A stretch of DNA of 64,000 bases from JAUIIK01 sp963709995 (GTDB taxonomy: Bacteria > Chloroflexota > Chloroflexia > Thermomicrobiales > CFX8): the NCBI GenBank assembly GCA_963709995.1, contig CAVPYN010000015.1, forward strand, positions 1 to 64,000, written 5' to 3'. The notes under the pieces were generated by a model. The model was not told the DNA's origin, searched no databases, and saw only the letters and a program-made list of their open reading frames with translations. Shown one piece after another: positions 61,107 through 64,000 of the stretch; the first letter of the stretch is position 1; every line of letters begins with the position of its first letter. A program made the translations under genes and the position numbers.

Positions 61107-64000
61107 ATGGATCCTATCCGAACCGGCGCCAATGCTATTCCACGAGCAACACCGTTCTTCGGTCGCGATCCTGAACGAGAAACGCTGCGAACGGTGGCCA
61201 TGGAAGCGCTTGGTGGAGGTGGAACCCTGCTGCTCGTTGCCGGTGAGCCCGGCATCGGAAAGACACGACTCGTTGACGAACTGGGACAAGAGCTTCTGGA
61301 TCTCGGCGCTGCTCTGTTCCGGGGCCGCTGCTTCGAACTAGAAGGCACGCCGCCCTACTGGCCATGGATCCAGATCTTGCGCGACTACATCGATCAATCT
61401 GATCGAGACCTGCTTTTCGAGCAACTCGGCGAGAGTGCAGGATACCTCCTGCCGATCTTGCCCGATTTAGCCGGATTGCTACCCAGGGTAGAGCAAGATC
61501 GACTCGCATCGCCATCAGCGGATCCGTCACGGGCACGCTTTCAACTATTCGATAGCATCGCCCGATTGCTTCGCTCGGCATCTCAGACTCAGCCGCTCGT
61601 CCTGATTCTGGATGACTTGCAGTGGACGGATACGCCATCTGCCATGCTCCTCGAGTTCCTTTTCCAGGCGCTTGCTAATGCGCCGCTTCTCATCACTGGC
61701 GCGTATCGCGATGTCGAACTGAGCCCTGACCAACCGCTCGCATCGACCCTCCCCAACCTGCTGCGCGGTGGGGCGTATCAACTTACGCTCAGCGGGCTGA
61801 AGGGATCGGCGGTCGCACAACTGTCTGGAGACATCCTCGGCCATCTGCCTGACGCCGCCTTTGTCGAGCATATCCTTCAGCGAACTGGCGGAAATCCCTT
61901 CCTTGTGCGTGAGATAAGCCGTCTGACGGCTACTAGCGATCCAAGGCTCGATTCACCGCTTGGCGAAACGCAGGCTGTGCCAGCCAGCGTTCGCGCGATC
62001 ATCCGCCGGAGACTCGACCTGCTATCGCCATCCTGCCGGGAGTTGCTTTCCATCGCGTCTGTTGCAGGGAGGGAGTTCCAGGCTGCTCTTCTGGAACGTG
62101 TTAGCGAGCAAGAAGCATCAACATTGCCTGATCTGCTGGAGGAGGCAGTTCAGGCAGGATTAGTGGAGAAGCAGTCGGGATACGGCCGCTATTGTTTCAG
62201 TCACGACCTGATTCGCGAGACGCTCTACGAAGACCTGGGGGCGTCCCGTCGAATAGCAATTCATAGACGAACTGGAGAAGCGCTCGAAGCGCGCTACGCC
62301 AGCGATCTGACACCGATCTATGGGGAACTTGCCTGGCATTTTTCCCGGGCGCCAACCCACGATACCTTCGACAAAGCGATCGACTATGCTCTGAAGGCCG
62401 GCGAGCAAGCAACACAACAGGTCGCGTGGGAGGCCGCCGTCGATTATCACCGGCTCGCGGCTGATCTCCTGGAGGGAAGCGAGACGGTTGATCCTGAGCG
62501 GCATTGCCAGCTCCTGCTCCGACTGGCCGGTGCTGAAAATCTGCTGGCGGCCGGCCGGTCCTGGGAGCGGCCCATCGCCGTATCCAGAAATGACGACGCG
62601 GCCCTTGGGTTGGCTACGTCCTGGCGCGCCGTCGAGGCCGCACGCACAGCAGGCGATCCGGAGTTGCTCGCCCGGGCAACCCTCAGCGTCATCGGCCTGA
62701 ATCCGATGGTGCCGCAAGCCGGCGTCGAAGGGCTTGAACTGGTCGAAGAAGCGCTGGATGCACTTCCAGAGAAGGATAGTCCCATGCGGGCGATGCTACT
62801 CGCGCGGCTTGGGACCGATCACTGGCGCTTGATGTACTACGGCGCGCTGCCCTGGTCCGTGCAGGCGGAGCGGGAATCTCGCCGCCCGAGTGACGCGGCG
62901 GTGGAGATGGCCCGTCGCCTGGGTGATCCAATCCTGCTCTTCAACGCTCTATACAGCAAAGCCAGCAGGAATCTCCCGCCGGACACCTGGGAATCCGATC
63001 AGTCCGCTATCAATGAGTTCGTTGAACTCGCGGAGAAATCAGGAGATGATTTCCTCAAGGCCCTGGCGCTGCTCGGTCTCCAGGCCACACTGTCGGCCGA
63101 TGGGCAGACGGCCGCCGCAGACCGGCTGTTCCCTGAAATAGAACAGGTTGTCGGCAGGCTGCAACTACCCTATCTCGAATTAGGGTTGATCGATCTCAAG
63201 ATTGGTTCGGCACTCAGGAGCGGCCGCTTTATCCAGGCCGAACAACTGCTTCAACAAATCACGAGCCTGCAATCGAAACACGAGGCATCGCTATGGCAGC
63301 TCTTTACCCTGCGTCGGGAACAAGATCGGGTGGGCGAAGTCGTAGGGCAGATCGAAGAGCGCTACCAGATCCAGCGCCCGCTGAGCCTCAAGACCGAGAT
63401 CTACCATGCCGTTGCCCGGCTTGAAATTGGTCGGGAGACGGCCGCACGTGAAATCTACGAACGACTGGCCGCCGACAGCTTCGAGACCGTGCCAACATTG
63501 CTGCGATGGCTGACACTCCTCACCGAACTCGCGATCGGCTTCGATGACAAACCGCGGGCGCGCCTGCTCTATGAGCGTCTCGAACCCTACTCACGCTACG
63601 TCGCCATGTCGCTTGGAACGGACGACACTGGCGGCAGTGTCGATCATTACCTGGGACTCATAGCCACGTTGCTCGAACGATGGGAAGTCGCTGGGCAGCA
63701 TTTCAGGGATGCTCTCAACCTACACATGGAATGGGGCATGCGGCCCTACGTCGCACATACTCACTACGCCTGGGCAGAGATGCTGGCGCGTAGAAATCAG
63801 CCTGACGATCTAGGCCGGATTCACACGCTACTTGACCAGGCGTCGCAGACTGCAGAACCGCTAGGAATGGTTCGCTTGCTCTGCCTGATTGATGAACTTC
63901 GAAAGAAGCTTGAATCCACACGGCCTACATTCCCTGCCGGATTGACTGCTCGCGAGGTGGAAGTATTGCAACTGGTCGTCCAGGGTCGCACGAATCAGGA
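61107..64000 (+). CDS. Large AAA-type LuxR-family transcriptional regulator, partial (3' end outside window)
   Basis: The frame from ATG 61107 runs without stop for about 965 codons to the window edge. The N-terminal AAA/NACHT-like ATPase has FFGRDPERETLRTVAMEAL, Walker A (LLLVAGEPGIGKTRLVDELG) and Walker B (PLVLILDDLQWTDTPSAM). A middle region has helical, TPR-like repeats (residues ~400-930). The last visible residues, GLTAREVEVLQLVVQGRTNQ, start a LuxR-type HTH. This layout is that of LAL/MalT-like regulators, usually controlling catabolic or secondary-metabolism genes after ATP and ligand binding. The start lacks a strong ribosome site. Confidence 0.85.
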   Translation, partial: MDPIRTGANAIPRATPFFGRDPERETLRTVAMEALGGGGTLLLVAGEPGIGKTRLVDELGQELLDLGAALFRGRCFELEGTPPYWPWIQILRDYIDQSDRDLLFEQLGESAGYLLPILPDLAGLLPRVEQDRLASPSADPSRARFQLFDSIARLLRSASQTQPLVLILDDLQWTDTPSAMLLEFLFQALANAPLLITGAYRDVELSPDQPLASTLPNLLRGGAYQLTLSGLKGSAVAQLSGDILGHLPDAAFVEHILQRTGGNPFLVREISRLTATSDPRLDSPLGETQAVPASVRAIIRRRLDLLSPSCRELLSIASVAGREFQAALLERVSEQEASTLPDLLEEAVQAGLVEKQSGYGRYCFSHDLIRETLYEDLGASRRIAIHRRTGEALEARYASDLTPIYGELAWHFSRAPTHDTFDKAIDYALKAGEQATQQVAWEAAVDYHRLAADLLEGSETVDPERHCQLLLRLAGAENLLAAGRSWERPIAVSRNDDAALGLATSWRAVEAARTAGDPELLARATLSVIGLNPMVPQAGVEGLELVEEALDALPEKDSPMRAMLLARLGTDHWRLMYYGALPWSVQAERESRRPSDAAVEMARRLGDPILLFNALYSKASRNLPPDTWESDQSAINEFVELAEKSGDDFLKALALLGLQATLSADGQTAAADRLFPEIEQVVGRLQLPYLELGLIDLKIGSALRSGRFIQAEQLLQQITSLQSKHEASLWQLFTLRREQDRVGEVVGQIEERYQIQRPLSLKTEIYHAVARLEIGRETAAREIYERLAADSFETVPTLLRWLTLLTELAIGFDDKPRARLLYERLEPYSRYVAMSLGTDDTGGSVDHYLGLIATLLERWEVAGQHFRDALNLHMEWGMRPYVAHTHYAWAEMLARRNQPDDLGRIHTLLDQASQTAEPLGMVRLLCLIDELRKKLESTRPTFPAGLTAREVEVLQLVVQGRTNQ

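Noticed and set aside
1..64000. tRNA, rRNA or CRISPR arrays
   Set aside because: Looked for cloverleaf ends, rRNA-like blocks and regularly spaced repeats; none was seen. The only regular repeats are within the giant coding region.

Overview
The window is about 64 kb of GC-rich bacterial chromosome. Gene content and style suggest a Chloroflexota bacterium, probably Thermomicrobia-like: DUF5317, GPDPase-type membrane proteins, StaR-like TPR proteins, an acidic TPR protein beside a roadblock protein, a DarA-type c-di-AMP receptor, and an IniA/IniC-like dynamin pair otherwise best known from actinobacteria. The taxonomic call is inference, because no rRNA or tRNA gene was seen. An unusual number of conserved genes are split by single-base frameshifts (methionine synthase-like protein, DUF255, PfkB, Lrp, MMPL, SDR, one dynamin and others). 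Other long genes, such as the 6.7 kb giant ORF, are intact. The breaks may be draft-sequence errors, real decay or both.

Layout. 0-12.4 kb: a partial DinB-like gene, VOC and membrane proteins, a MetE-C-like enzyme, a methyltransferase, two tiny genes with strong ribosome sites, a decayed and a better-kept copy of a StaR-like TPR gene, an Mrr-type restriction enzyme, a CPBP protease, a composite of two gene relics, and tryptophan 2,3-dioxygenase. 12.4-19.5 kb: a REPIN-like element, a BNR-repeat protein, an ECF41 sigma factor divergent from a VOC gene with an ECF41-like promoter, a VapB antitoxin with a vapC that carries an internal deletion, a UvrA-paralogue relic, a DUF255 thioredoxin-like protein and an NrtR-like regulator. 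19.6-30 kb: a roadblock protein, a 1008-aa acidic TPR protein, a compact 50-aa transcription unit, an HD-GYP protein, DUF5317, and an ABC-2 exporter flanked by two acidic low-complexity proteins.

30-42.8 kb: a TPP riboswitch with its own terminator controls a three-gene thiamine-precursor ABC importer. It is followed by a metabolic block (two FAD-dependent oxidoreductases, sugar kinase, Lrp regulator, creatininase-family amidohydrolase, DapA-family lyase/aldolase), a DarA-like protein and an IS982-family insertion sequence. 42.9-54 kb: the most unusual region. Two overlapping dynamin-like GTPase genes (IniA/IniC type) are followed by an acidic protein with a Gly/Ala-rich hydrophobic segment, and then by a 2244-aa Tyr/Asp/Glu-rich repeat protein with the same kind of segment, a Pro/Ser-rich spacer, three repeat classes with DxDGDG calcium-type loops, and an acidic tail. 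A strong terminator closes the region. 54-64 kb: a SnoaL-like protein, a TerC-family protein, a methyltransferase, a TetR regulator with a palindromic operator beside an MMPL exporter, an SDR enzyme, and a large AAA/LuxR regulator cut by the window end.

The best candidate for an undescribed system is the dynamin pair plus the acidic glycine-zipper-like proteins. By analogy with mycobacterial iniBAC it may be a membrane-remodelling or envelope-stress module in which the giant repeat protein takes the place of IniB.
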